Below, one piece after another: positions 49,160 to 57,721 of a stretch of 64,000 bases of DNA. This DNA is from Planctomycetaceae bacterium (GTDB taxonomy: Bacteria > Planctomycetota > Planctomycetia > Planctomycetales > Planctomycetaceae). The notes beneath the pieces were generated by a model. The model saw only the letters and a list, made by a program, of their open reading frames with translations, made no database searches and was not told the DNA's origin. The stretch is from contig JAKFUF010000023.1 in the NCBI GenBank assembly GCA_021732845.1, positions 62,001 through 126,000 of the forward strand, written 5' to 3'. A program made the translations under genes and the position numbers. Positions within the stretch are counted from its first letter, which is position 1, and each line of letters starts with the position of its first letter.

Positions 49160-49901
49160 GTCCAACTGCCGCTTTTTTCAGCCACGGATGACCCGTTCTT
49201 GCAAAATGGGTGGTCACCACTTCAAAGCGTGGTCCTTGGGGGCTCGAAGTACATTCGCACGACCAAACCCGAACTTTGCGACCTGCAGGCTGACCGCGGC
49301 GAACTTAAGAACCAGATTGAGAACTCGCCGGCCCAACGTGATGAGTTGAGCCTCAAGGATCGCAGCAAAAATCACTGTGACATTTGTCTCCCAATCCAGC
49401 AGCAAACGCCATCAGGCACAACGAATGAAGTTGGTGGTGAAGTCGACAGGCCTGGCAAAACGGGGCGGAAATCGTACGGTCATCAATTGAACCACGAATT
49501 GTCACGAATCTTACGAATGATCAACCGGCAAGGCTTCGCGGGTGATGGAATCCTGCTTGTTGCCATTCGTGACATTCGTCTTGTTCGTGAAAATTCGTGG
49601 TTCCCCCTTCTCGTTGCCTAAGACCGTCCTTCGGTCAGCATCTTGAAGCGAGCTTTATACTTTTTCCGGTCCGAAGTTGGATGCGTACTTCAAGACATTG
49701 TTCCCGCGAGAAACAACGTCTGTGCAGTTGTCGTCCGCAGAACGCCAGGCGTTGGAGAGCCTGGGATACCTCGGTGGCAGCAAAGAGCAGGCCACGGCGG
49801 GTGAAGAACTGCCGGACGTCAAAGCGATGTTGCCGTTCGATGTCGCGACCGAAGACGCTCGGGAGTTGCTGCAGAAGGCCCGCCAGCAGGCAGGCGATTG
49901 A
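49160..49901 (+). pseudogene. Decayed sulfatase-like gene (two C-terminal fragments)
   Basis: Two fragments of one likely parent gene are visible. In frame 2, from about 49170 to 49330, is NGWSPLQSVVLGGSKYIRTT followed by KPELCDLQADRGELKN, matching the region near the C-terminus of planctomycete TPR-sulfatases. In frame 3, 49697-49901, is SAERQALESLGYLGGSKEQA and then LPDVKAMLPFDVATEDAREL, which matches the post-catalytic tail of the same family. They are separated by about 360 bp that contain an inserted palindrome (49489-49603). The catalytic N-terminal part with the formylglycine motif is absent. The phosphotriesterase-like gene begins 86 bp downstream. Confidence 0.65.
49489..49603. repeat. 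115-bp palindromic repeat element within the sulfatase remnant
   Basis: Left arm 49489-49519 (GAACCACGAATTGTCACGAA...) faces right arm 49573-49603 ending TTCGTGGTTC, with about 6 mismatches in 31. Internal ATTCGTGACATTCGT motifs repeat. It looks like an intergenic mobile palindrome inserted between the two sulfatase fragments. Confidence 0.6.
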
Positions 49902-49987
49902 CCGAAGCCCACATTGAAGAGATTCTCGATCAGACGCTCTGCCGCGTAACCTGTCATCCCGTCCTCAACAAGGCCCAGCGAACACCG

Positions 49988-50938
49988 ATGAACAGCGAAC
50001 CGTCCGCACTCGAGGTGATCACCGTCCTCGGCACCATCAAACCCGAAGAGATGGGGCTCACCTACACGCACGAGCACCTGTTTCTCGACGCGATGGACCA
50101 CTACGGGGGCTATGAGTTCGTCATTGACGACGAGGAGATGATCGCCAAGGAGATGGAAGAGTTTGTGAGCCGCGGCGGCAAGACGATTTGTGACGTGACA
50201 TTGGAAGAAATCGGGCGGAATCCGCCGGCACTGGCGCGGCTCTCGAAACGCGTCGGCATTCACGTGCTCATGGGCTGTGGCTGGTACCGGGAGTTCGGCT
50301 ACCCGAAAATTGTCGGTGAACTCACCAGCCGCGAACTGGCCGATGTGCTGGTCAAGGAGATCGAAGTCGGCGTGGGTGACTCCGGCATTCGGGCCGGCTT
50401 CATCGGTGAAATCGGCACCGGACGGCACCACGTCAAGCCAGCCGAAGAACGTGTGTTTCGCGCGTCAGCCCTGGCCCAGAAACGGACCGGCGTGGTGATC
50501 ACCACCCACACCACGCGGTGGGGTTCATTGGCGATGGAACAGATCGCGATGCTCGAAGAGTTCGGGGCGGACCTGAAGAAGGTGATCATCGGCCACCTCG
50601 GCGACCGGATCGGCGTCCATCACATCCTGCCGATCGCCGAGAAGGGGGTGTATGTCGAAGTCGACAACATCGGCTACCTGGATTACCAGCCGGAGTGGGT
50701 GCGGGCCGACAATGTGGCGGCCCTCGTCAAGGAGGGGTTTGTCGACCAGGTGCTGCTGTCGGAAGACATCTGCATGCTGAACCATCTGAAGTATGCCGGC
50801 GGCAAGGGCTATGGCTACCTGCTTGAAACCTTCGTGCCGATGCTCAAGGAGCGCGGGATCACCGATGAGCAGATTCACCAAATGATGGTCAACAACCCGG
50901 CCCGCGCCTTCTCGCGGAGGTGCCGCCATGCCCAGTGA
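49988..50938 (+). CDS. Phosphotriesterase-family amidohydrolase
   Basis: From the ATG at 49988 (MNSEPSALEVITVLG) the protein is 316 aa, the usual length for phosphotriesterase-related proteins. Metal ligands are visible: H28 and H30 in THEHL, the bridging residue as Glu in GFIGEIGTG (lysine in true phosphotriesterase), H in TTHTT, H in IIGHLGD and D in LLSEDIC. Bridging Glu places it nearer to the phosphotriesterase-homology/lactonase-like members, which act on lactones or phosphorylated sugar lactones. Its end overlaps the next start by 11 bp, so the two are cotranscribed. Confidence 0.88.
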   Translation: MNSEPSALEVITVLGTIKPEEMGLTYTHEHLFLDAMDHYGGYEFVIDDEEMIAKEMEEFVSRGGKTICDVTLEEIGRNPPALARLSKRVGIHVLMGCGWYREFGYPKIVGELTSRELADVLVKEIEVGVGDSGIRAGFIGEIGTGRHHVKPAEERVFRASALAQKRTGVVITTHTTRWGSLAMEQIAMLEEFGADLKKVIIGHLGDRIGVHHILPIAEKGVYVEVDNIGYLDYQPEWVRADNVAALVKEGFVDQVLLSEDICMLNHLKYAGGKGYGYLLETFVPMLKERGITDEQIHQMMVNNPARAFSRRCRHAQ

Positions 50939-52154
50939 AGCCCAGCCCAAAGACATCTACGCGCATTTCGGCATCCAGCCGATTGTGAACGCCGTGGGCT
51001 ATGCCACGCGGGTGACGGGCAGTTGTCCGCATCCCGAAGTGGTGGCGGCGATGGCGGAGGCCAGCACCCGGTATGTGGAACTGGACGACCTGATCGCCGC
51101 TGCCAATACGCTGATTGCACGCTGCACCGGTGCCGAAGCGGGGATCATCACCTGCGGGGCCGGTGCCGCGTTGACGCTGGCGGCGGCCGCCTGCCTCGCG
51201 GGAAACAATCCCGAGATCATGGACCGGCTGCCGGACACGTCCGGCTGCGAACGCACGGAAATCATTTTTCCGGCTCCCGGACCGTTCGACTACGACCATG
51301 CCCTGCGGCTCTCGGGGGCCAAACTGATCCTCATTGATTACCGCGCGCCGGACGCATTCTCGCAAATCGAGATGGCGATCAATTCGCGGACGGCAGCCAT
51401 CGGCTATGTCTGGTACGGGACGAGAGAGAAGCCGGATTTGAAGGCGCTGGTCGAACTGGCACATCGGCACGGGCTGCCGGTGATCGCGGACTGCGCCTTC
51501 TCGATGCCGCCGCATGACAACCTGACGGCCATCAGCGCCACGGGGGCCGATCTCATCGCCTACAGCGGCGGCAAGCATCTCGGCGGGCCGCAGGCCTCGG
51601 GCATCCTGTGCGGGCGGGCCGATCTGATTCGCAGCGCCTGGGTGCAGATGGTTGACATGGATGTGCGGGCTGGGACCTGGTCTCTGCAGCACTGGGTGGA
51701 CAATGGCTGGATCTCGCGTTCGCCGCGGCATGGCATCGGCCGGTCGATGAAGATCAGCAAGGAAGGGATGATCGGCCTGATGGTTGCGCTGGAACGATTC
51801 TCGCGGCGCGATCCGGCCATCGAGTATGCCGCGTGGGAAAAAGTCGTCGACGAGATCTACGAGGGAATCAGCGACTTGGGCGTCCTGCGGGTGACGCGGC
51901 TGCTGCAGGCCCCCAATGGCCAGCCGTACCCGTTGCTGCAGATCGAAACAGGCACTCCGGCCACGGGATATGCCGTTCGTGACCTGATCCTGGCCCTGCG
52001 GGCACTGCCCCGAAAAATCATCCTGGCTGAAGATGAAGTCTCCCGAGACCGGGCGTATCTCTTTACCCAGTGCATGCAGCCGGGCGATGCGGAGTACGTC
52101 ATCGCTTCCATTCGTCAGGCGGTTTCAGAGCACCGCAAACTGTCGAAGAGTTGA
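50928..52154 (+). CDS. SelA-like PLP-dependent enzyme
   Basis: The ATG at 50928 is preceded by GGAGG inside the previous gene. The 408-aa protein has the fold of L-seryl-tRNA(Sec) selenium transferase relatives. Segments are IYAHFGIQPIVNAVGYATRV, CGAGAALTLAAAACLAG, IADCAFSMPP, and the PLP lysine K216 in YSGGKHLGGPQASG. Relatives include D-glucosaminate-6-phosphate ammonia-lyase (DgaE) and uncharacterised catabolic enzymes. No selenocysteine genes (selB, selC, selD) are in view, so a tRNA role is unlikely. The overlap with a lactonase-like gene points to amino-sugar-acid or hydroxy-acid catabolism (inference). Confidence 0.85.
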   Translation: MPSEAQPKDIYAHFGIQPIVNAVGYATRVTGSCPHPEVVAAMAEASTRYVELDDLIAAANTLIARCTGAEAGIITCGAGAALTLAAAACLAGNNPEIMDRLPDTSGCERTEIIFPAPGPFDYDHALRLSGAKLILIDYRAPDAFSQIEMAINSRTAAIGYVWYGTREKPDLKALVELAHRHGLPVIADCAFSMPPHDNLTAISATGADLIAYSGGKHLGGPQASGILCGRADLIRSAWVQMVDMDVRAGTWSLQHWVDNGWISRSPRHGIGRSMKISKEGMIGLMVALERFSRRDPAIEYAAWEKVVDEIYEGISDLGVLRVTRLLQAPNGQPYPLLQIETGTPATGYAVRDLILALRALPRKIILAEDEVSRDRAYLFTQCMQPGDAEYVIASIRQAVSEHRKLSKS

Positions 52155-52200
52155 CTGCCGTGCCAGAACTGAATGGCCGGTCAAAACGATTGAGGCGAAT

Positions 52201-52296
52201 GGACAGGATGAAAATGGATCCGAAAGGATTGGAAGGATCTGTTTGGACCGTCTTCCAGTGAGATCCTCTGTTATCCTGTCTCATCCTTTTCAATCC
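52201..52296. repeat. Inverted GACAGGATGA/GGATTGAAA repeat
   Basis: GGACAGGATGAAAATGG and AAAGGATTGGAAGGATC on the left face TATCCTGTCTCATCC and TTTTCAATCC on the right, giving an imperfect palindrome. It occupies most of the 304-bp gap between the SelA-like gene and the dehydrogenase gene. A short GTCCTGACAGGAC palindrome follows near 52365. Confidence 0.55.
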
Positions 52297-52458
52297 AGTC
52301 TCAGCTCCCACTTTCACCGTCAGGAAGTTGGAGATTTGAAATTGAACTCTGGGGGGACCTGTCCTGACAGGACTTCCAGTTCGGTTCTATAACACACGCT
52401 GCTTGGTTCGCTCCTTCGGCGAGCCCTTGTTGATCCTCCAGAATGTAGTTCGGTTCCC

Positions 52459-53505
52459 ATGCCTGACTCTCGTTTTCGTGTCGCCCTGACTGCCGACTTT
52501 TATGACGCCGAGGGCCGGCTCAAGTATCCGGACATCGGGCTGGACCTGATGCGGTCCGAGCCCCATGTGGAGGTGACACAGTTCGCCGTGCATGGTCCGG
52601 AGATTTCCGCCGACCAACTGGCCGGCATGAACGGGGCGATTGTGCTGACACCCCGTGTGACTGCGGCGAGTCTCAAAAACAGTGCGGATCTCTTGGCGTT
52701 GGGACGCTTTGGCGTCGGGTATGACAGCGTCGATGTGGCGGCCTGCACGGCGGCGGATGTGCTGCTTTACATCACTGCCGGCGCGGTTGACCATTCGGTG
52801 GCAGAGGCGACCGTGGGATGGATGCTGGCGCTGACACACCAGATGCGGGCCAAGGACAAACTGGTGCGTGAAGCCCGCTGGAACGACCGCGCGGGATACA
52901 TGGGGACCGAACTCCGCAGCCGCACGTTGGGAATCGTTGGCTTCGGCGGAATCGGAAAGGCGGTGCTGCGGATGCTCTCCGGCTTCGGCATGCAGCGGGC
53001 GCTGGTCTACGATCCGTTCGTCTCCGCCAAGTCCATCACCGATGCCGGAGCCCGTCCTGTTACCCTTGATGAACTTTTGAGCGCGGCCGATTTCGTCTCG
53101 CTCCACTGTCCGCTCAATGACAAGACCCGCAACCTGATCGGTGAGAAGGAACTGGCCCGGATGAAGCCCGGCGCGTGGCTGATCAACACGGCCCGCGGCG
53201 GGATTGTGAATGAACCCGCGCTGTTCGACGCCCTGAAGGCGCGCAAGATTGCCGGCGCGGCGATCGACTGCTTCGAGACTGAGCCACTGGTCGCGCCGCC
53301 GAAACTGGCGGAACTGGAAAACGTCCTCTTTGCCCCGCACTGCATCGCCTGGACGGATGAACTGTTCCGCGACATCGGCCGCGCCGCCTGCCAGGGAATG
53401 CTCGACTTGGCCCACGGCCGGCCCCCCAAAGGCCTCATCAATCCCGAGGTGCTGAACAGCCCGACGTTCAAGGCGAAATGGAAGCGGAACCTAAGGTCGT
53501 CCTGA
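52459..53505 (+). CDS. D-isomer-specific 2-hydroxyacid dehydrogenase (SerA-like)
   Basis: An NAD-dependent dehydrogenase of 348 aa, like D-3-phosphoglycerate dehydrogenase without the ACT domain. The NAD-binding fold is LGIVGFGGIGKAVLRML. Catalytic Arg and Glu lie in NTARGGIVNEPALFDAL and FETEPL, and the catalytic His is in APHCIAWTDE. It reduces a 2-keto acid or oxidises a D-2-hydroxyacid. Lack of the serine-regulatory domain and its place behind the phosphotriesterase/SelA-like pair favour a catabolic hydroxy acid over serine synthesis. It is convergent with zwf. Confidence 0.92.
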   Translation: MPDSRFRVALTADFYDAEGRLKYPDIGLDLMRSEPHVEVTQFAVHGPEISADQLAGMNGAIVLTPRVTAASLKNSADLLALGRFGVGYDSVDVAACTAADVLLYITAGAVDHSVAEATVGWMLALTHQMRAKDKLVREARWNDRAGYMGTELRSRTLGIVGFGGIGKAVLRMLSGFGMQRALVYDPFVSAKSITDAGARPVTLDELLSAADFVSLHCPLNDKTRNLIGEKELARMKPGAWLINTARGGIVNEPALFDALKARKIAGAAIDCFETEPLVAPPKLAELENVLFAPHCIAWTDELFRDIGRAACQGMLDLAHGRPPKGLINPEVLNSPTFKAKWKRNLRSS

Positions 53506-53525
53506 GATTCTGTACGCTCCGATGG

Positions 53526-53564
53526 CAAAGAAAGTGCCACTGGCCGTCAAGCAGCCAGTGGCAC
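53526..53564 (-). terminator. Terminator of zwf (minus strand)
   Basis: GTGCCACTGGC (53534-53544) pairs perfectly with GCCAGTGGCAC (53554-53564) around a 9-nt loop. Read on the minus strand the hairpin is followed by TTTCTTTG, so it best serves zwf; it may also stop the convergent dehydrogenase transcript. Confidence 0.75.
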
Positions 53565-53605
53565 ATGGAGGAATGATATTTCGCTGTTACGACGCGCTGC
53601 GTGGG

Positions 53606-55528
53606 TTACACGCGGGCCTTGCGGGCCATCGCCAGCACGCGGAGTTCGGCGTCGACCTTGGGGAAATCCTTGATGACCCGTTCGTAGTCTTCGTGCTTGA
53701 GCACGAACAGGGCACACTGGCGGGCGGCCTTGATCGTTGCCGTGCGTGGCTCATGCAGCAGCAGGCTGATCTCGCCGAAGAACTGACCTTCACCCAGCTT
53801 GGCGAACGACTTGCCATCGGTGCCGATGACATCCACTTCGCCGCGGCAGATGTAGTACATGTCGCGGCCGGTGTCGCCGGCGCTGAAGATGGTCTCCCCT
53901 GCGTCGATGGTCAGCGGGGTGAGACTCAGCGACAGGTTGTGCAGGAAGATCGGGCTGGCATCCTTGAGGATCGCGTTCCGCGCCAAGACTTCGCGGTTGA
54001 CGATTTCATGCCAGTAACGGCCGTCGCGGGTGAGCAGCTCGGAGGCCGCCCGTGGCCCCCAGGTGCCGGTGCTGTAATTGGGAAACTCGTCGGCCGGAGT
54101 GCTGACCCATTTGTCCAGCATCGGCTGGGCGATCCGCCAGGCGGCTTCGACGAAGTCGCTGCGGGAAAAGAGCGTCGCGTCGCCGTTCATGGCACTGTAC
54201 AGCAGCACTTCGTAGCCTGTGCCACGGGAGGCCTCGAAGGATTCGGAGTAGTCGAACCGCATGTCGACTTTCTGCAGCGACATCAGCGGTCCGGGCCGCT
54301 TCGCATGCACGCGGAACTCGACTGCCTGATCGGGCTGGATATGGAACACCAGCAGGTTCGAGCGGATGGTCCCGGCGGCGAGCGTGTCGCGGAACAGAAC
54401 TTCGGGGGCCTTCTTGAACTGAATCACGATTTCCGTGCCACGCTTCCAGAGCGATTTGCCGGATCGCAGGTAGACCGGCACGCCTTCCCAGCGCCAGTTG
54501 TCGAGGTGCAGCTTCAGGGCGGCGAAGGTTTCGGTCCGCGATTCAGGCGGGACGCTGGGCTCCTCCCGGTAGCCGAGGGTCGGCGTGCCGTCGGATTTGA
54601 CCCCCGGCCCGTATTGGCCGCGGACGGTGTCGTGAGCCACGTCGGGGATCCGCACGGCATGCAGCAGCTTGGCTTTTTCGTCGCGGATGGCGTCGGCCGA
54701 GAACGATGCGGGAGCCTCCATGCAGACGTAGGCCAGCATCTGGAACATGTGGTTCTGGATCATGTCCCGCAGCACGCCCGACGTGTCGTAATAGCCGCCG
54801 CGGCCTTCCACGCCGACCGTCTCCATGACCGAAATCTGGATATGGTCGATATGGTTCTTGTTCCACAGGGGCTCAAAGATCCCGTTCGCAAACCGGAACG
54901 TCAGCAGATTCTGGACAGTCTCTTTGCCGAGGTAATGGTCGATGCGGTAGATCTGGTCTTCGCGCCAGCGGGACAGCAGCGCCTTGTTTAGTTCGCGGGC
55001 CGACTGCAGATCCTTGCCGAACGGTTTTTCGACGATGATCCGGATCCAACCGGGCAGGTTCTTGAATCCACCTTCATCGAGCTGCGTCGTCACCAGCTCG
55101 AACAGCGAATTCGAAATTGCCAGGTAAATCAGCGTGTTTCCCTGCGACCCGAATTTCCCGCCGACATCCTGAACGATGGTTTTCAGGTTGGCGAAGGCCG
55201 CCGGATCGGAAAAGTTGCCGGCGGTGTAATGCAGCCGGGATTCCAGCCAGTCCCACTTGGCCTGATCGAATGTCTTGCGGGTCGAGAACTTCTGAATGGC
55301 CTCCCGCTGGTTGGCCCGAAACTCTTCAGTGGTTCTTGCCGAGGTTGCCATGCCGACGATGGCGAACCCTTCCGGCAGCAGTCCGTCGCACGCCAGATTG
55401 TAGAGAGCCGGCATCAACAGACGTTTGCACAGGTCTCCGGAGGCACCGAAGATGACCATGACGCAGGGAGACGCAATTTGTTCCTTGAGGGAAAGTTCAG
55501 GATTCTGCGATTCCGTCGTGACGATCAT
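53606..55528 (-). CDS. zwf: Glucose-6-phosphate 1-dehydrogenase fused to a cyclic-nucleotide-binding domain
   Basis: Zwf oxidises glucose-6-phosphate with NAD(P)+ to start the oxidative pentose phosphate pathway. The ATG at 55528 follows AGGAG by 8 nt and gives 640 aa. Residues 1-~510 are a full enzyme: cofactor loop VIFGASGDLCKRLLMPAL, active-site RIDHYLGKETVQNLL and substrate-binding IVEKPFGKDL. From about residue 523 to the end is a Crp-type cNMP-binding domain: GETIFSAGDTGRDMYYICRG, the phosphate-binding cassette GEGQFFGEISLLLHEPRTAT, and a helix with LFVLKHEDYERVIKDFP. The PBC keeps the FGE..LL....R.A pattern, so it may bind a nucleotide. This fusion suggests direct allosteric control. 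Confidence 0.93.
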   Translation of the reverse strand: MIVTTESQNPELSLKEQIASPCVMVIFGASGDLCKRLLMPALYNLACDGLLPEGFAIVGMATSARTTEEFRANQREAIQKFSTRKTFDQAKWDWLESRLHYTAGNFSDPAAFANLKTIVQDVGGKFGSQGNTLIYLAISNSLFELVTTQLDEGGFKNLPGWIRIIVEKPFGKDLQSARELNKALLSRWREDQIYRIDHYLGKETVQNLLTFRFANGIFEPLWNKNHIDHIQISVMETVGVEGRGGYYDTSGVLRDMIQNHMFQMLAYVCMEAPASFSADAIRDEKAKLLHAVRIPDVAHDTVRGQYGPGVKSDGTPTLGYREEPSVPPESRTETFAALKLHLDNWRWEGVPVYLRSGKSLWKRGTEIVIQFKKAPEVLFRDTLAAGTIRSNLLVFHIQPDQAVEFRVHAKRPGPLMSLQKVDMRFDYSESFEASRGTGYEVLLYSAMNGDATLFSRSDFVEAAWRIAQPMLDKWVSTPADEFPNYSTGTWGPRAASELLTRDGRYWHEIVNREVLARNAILKDASPIFLHNLSLSLTPLTIDAGETIFSAGDTGRDMYYICRGEVDVIGTDGKSFAKLGEGQFFGEISLLLHEPRTATIKAARQCALFVLKHEDYERVIKDFPKVDAELRVLAMARKARV

Positions 55529-55776
55529 GAACGACTCCTGTCGGTCTTCTGAATGATGCTGCCCAATCCGGCGGTAGTATGCGAGATTCCATCGGAACAT
55601 TCGAGGCTGCGCAACATCATTTTTTGAAAACCCCTCCCGTCCACCAATCGCTCTGATTGGGTTTTGAGAAAGTCTCAAGTTTGTGACAGAGTGCGTCGAA
55701 CTCCGCGCGTTATTCTCGCGGCCGGTGTCCGGAACACCGACGGCGAGAGGGCGACTGGTCAGTTTTTGCTCGCTGC

Positions 55777-55799
55777 GGAACCCCTGGCGTCGGGGTTCC
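55777..55799. repeat. Palindrome A, internally deleted copy A3
   Basis: Only GGAACCCC and GGGGTTCC remain with a short centre (23 bp instead of 58), as expected from deletion of the hairpin during replication. Confidence 0.75.
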
Positions 55800-55847
55800 T
55801 CGCTCGCGGGGGGGCTCTGTGGGGATGCGAAGCGTTGCGGGAAGCGT

Positions 55848-55904
55848 AAAGTCGTTCAGTCACTCCGCGCCTGGGTTCGAGTCACGGAGTGACTCGTCGA
55901 CTTT
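55848..55904. repeat. Palindromic repeat family B, copy B4
   Basis: AAAGTCG (55848-55854) faces CGACTTT (55898-55904), with the inner CAGTCACTCCG / CGGAGTGACTCG arms. It is the same family as B1 but with AAAGTCG ends. Confidence 0.75.
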
Positions 55905-55906
55905 GT

Positions 55907-55993
55907 AGCGGCTGGGCGCAAGCCCTCCGGTGACCGGTGACAAGCGCAGGGAATGCCGGAAACCCATCACCGGACGGCTCGCGCCGTGCCGCT
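55907..55993. repeat. Palindromic repeat family I, copy I1
   Basis: Left arm 55907-55933 (AGCGGCTGGGCGCAAGCC...) is complementary to right arm 55967-55993 at about 24 of 27 positions. A second copy, I2, is at 56247-56333. Confidence 0.7.
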
Positions 55994-56081
55994 CAAGACG
56001 TGGTGACGAGCCATCTCGGTGGTCAACGGGCCTTCGCACTACGCCGCGCGTGCCGCCGGACTGGTCAGTTTTACTCGCTGC

Positions 56082-56139
56082 GGAACCCTTGGCGCGGATG
56101 GGTGGCTGCGCCCCCTTCTTCATCCGCTGGCGGGGTTCC
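56082..56139. repeat. Palindrome A, copy A4
   Basis: A 58-bp copy with full arms GGAACCC...GGGTTCC. The central hairpin is partly degraded (GGTGGCTGCGCCCCC). Confidence 0.75.
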
Positions 56140-56187
56140 TCGCTCCCGGGGGGGCTCTGTGGGGATGCGAAGCGTTGCGGGAAGCGT

Positions 56188-56244
56188 AAAGTCGTTCAGT
56201 CACTCCGCGCCTGGGTTCGAGTCACGGAGTGACTCGTCGACTTT
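56188..56244. repeat. Palindromic repeat family B, copy B5
   Basis: Identical in layout to B4 and part of the second composite unit. Confidence 0.75.
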
Positions 56245-56246
56245 GT

Positions 56247-56333
56247 AGCGGCTGGGCGCAAGCCCTCCGGTGACCGGTGACAAGCGCAGGGAGTGCCGGA
56301 AACCCATCACCGGACGGCTCGCGCCGTGCCGCT
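56247..56333. repeat. Palindromic repeat family I, copy I2
   Basis: Second copy of the I palindrome, 340 bp after I1 and nearly identical to it. Confidence 0.7.
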
Positions 56334-56452
56334 CAAGACGCGGGGACAAGCCATCCCGACTTTCCACAACCCCACCGAGTTCACCTCGGTGGTCAACGGG
56401 CCTTCGCACTACGCCGCGCGTGCCGCCGGACTGGTCAGTTTTTGCTCGCTGC

Positions 56453-56689
56453 GGAACCCCTGGCGCGGATGGGTGGCTGCGCCACTTGCTTCATCCGCTG
56501 GCGGGGTTCCTCGCTCACTGGTAAGTTTTTGCTCGCTCCGGAACCCCTGGCGCGGATGGGTGGCTGCGCCACCTGCTTCATCCGCTATCGGGGTTCCTCG
56601 CTCGCGGGTAAGTGTCAGTTTTGCTCGCTGCGGAACCCTTGGCGCGGATGGGTGGCTGCGCCACCTGCTTCATCCGCTATCGGGGTTCC
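56453..56689. repeat. Three consecutive palindrome A copies (A5, A6, A7)
   Basis: Copies at 56453-56510, 56540-56597 and 56632-56689, each 58 bp, spaced 87 and 92 bp. The 87-bp spacing equals that of the two copies inside the GT87 gene. The last copy ends 18 bp before the GT2 stop codon. Confidence 0.8.
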
Positions 56690-56707
56690 TCGCTCGCGGG
56701 TGGTCGT

Positions 56708-57721
56708 TCAGCAAACCTTGCCGCTCAACACGCGCCGGAGAGTCAGGAGCGACCGCGCCCATGAACCGGGCATCGCCGCCAGCAGCCGGTAGGACAGGGG
56801 TGATTTCCGGGCCGCCGCCAGATCCTGGCGCGCCTCCTTCGTCAAGCCACGCACCAGATGCCAGCGGGCACGATGCAGGTGACTCTGCGATTTGAGCTCT
56901 TCGACCCGTTTGCCGTGCACCGCCATGAATTCCGCGTCCTGTCCCCAGATGCGGTCGAGCAAAACAATGCGCGAGGTTTCATAGATGAAGGCGTTGAGAT
57001 CGGTGACGCGCGGGCCGCTGTGACCCCACTGAATCGATGTTTCACAGCCGAAATAGGCACCTGGGCCGACCCGTGCGATTCGGCCGAAGCACTCCTTGTC
57101 TTCCGAGATCGGCAAATCTTCGGAGAAATGCAGCGCGGCACCCGCTTCTTCCCGCCGCACCATCAGGGTCGAAGTCGCCACATAGTTCGACTCCATCTCC
57201 GGAATGTACAGGCTCCCCACATGCACCGGGAAATCGGCCAGTTCGCCCCGGTCACCAAAGTCGGAGAACATCTGCGCCGGACCGAGAATCTCTTCCCACG
57301 TGCGAGAATCCTGATGCCAGTATTTCAGGAAAAAGTGGGACTCTTCGCCGTTCTCAAGTTTGGAGCAGAAGTCGCTGAAGCAGAACAGGACATCAGTTCG
57401 CCGTGCCATGAAGGCCCGCTGCACCTGGATCTTTCCCGGCAGCCATTCGTCGTCGGAATCGAGGAACGCGATCAGCGGGTTGACCGCGGCTTCGACACCC
57501 CGGTTTCGCGCCGCGCCGGCCCCGCCGTGAGCCACGCGAAGATAGCGGACACAGCCGCCAAAGGATTGGGCCAGTGCGGGGGTGTCGTCCGTGGAGGCAT
57601 CATCCACGATCAGGATTTCGTCACCGGGCTGAAGCTGTGGCAACGCGGAATGGACCGCGCGAGCCAGAAGGTGAGCCCGGTTGTAGGTGGGAATGATGAC
57701 ACTGATGCGGTGTTCGTTCAC
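56708..57721 (-). CDS. Family 2 glycosyltransferase
   Basis: A 337-aa GT-A enzyme without membrane segments. The start is GTG at 57721. The N-terminal fold is typical: RISVIIPTYNRAHLLARAV, ILIVDDASTDDTPALA, GGAGAARNRGVEAA, and the metal-binding AFLDSDDEWLPGK. The acceptor region contains SNYVATSTLMVRREE and FSEDLPISEDKECFGRIARV, where the ED pair may hold the catalytic base. It transfers a nucleotide-activated sugar, probably to a surface polysaccharide or lipid. It stands alone between the repeat island and apgM. Confidence 0.92.
   Translation of the reverse strand: MNEHRISVIIPTYNRAHLLARAVHSALPQLQPGDEILIVDDASTDDTPALAQSFGGCVRYLRVAHGGAGAARNRGVEAAVNPLIAFLDSDDEWLPGKIQVQRAFMARRTDVLFCFSDFCSKLENGEESHFFLKYWHQDSRTWEEILGPAQMFSDFGDRGELADFPVHVGSLYIPEMESNYVATSTLMVRREEAGAALHFSEDLPISEDKECFGRIARVGPGAYFGCETSIQWGHSGPRVTDLNAFIYETSRIVLLDRIWGQDAEFMAVHGKRVEELKSQSHLHRARWHLVRGLTKEARQDLAAARKSPLSYRLLAAMPGSWARSLLTLRRVLSGKVC

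Larger units (their letters stand above)
55757..56707. repeat. Composite repeat island of palindrome families A, B and I
   Basis: A stretch of nearly 1 kb made of repeats. A unit holding palindrome A, a linker, palindrome B and palindrome I starts at 55757 and again at 56064 (partial third start at 56431). The copies are nearly identical apart from a ~35-bp deletion in the first A and a ~37-bp insertion in the second unit. Two more A copies follow at 56540 and 56632. The island lies between the starts of zwf and the end of the GT2 gene; no protein is encoded. Confidence 0.85.

Noticed and set aside
49147-49178. Intrinsic terminator upstream of the sulfatase remnant
   Set aside because: Stem of 8 bp with a distant T-run overlaps the sulfatase-like reading frame and has no clear upstream + strand gene to end.
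50928-52154. Selenocysteine synthase (selA) proper
   Set aside because: No selB, selC or selD in view, and the operon partner is a lactonase-like enzyme; the family has many catabolic members.
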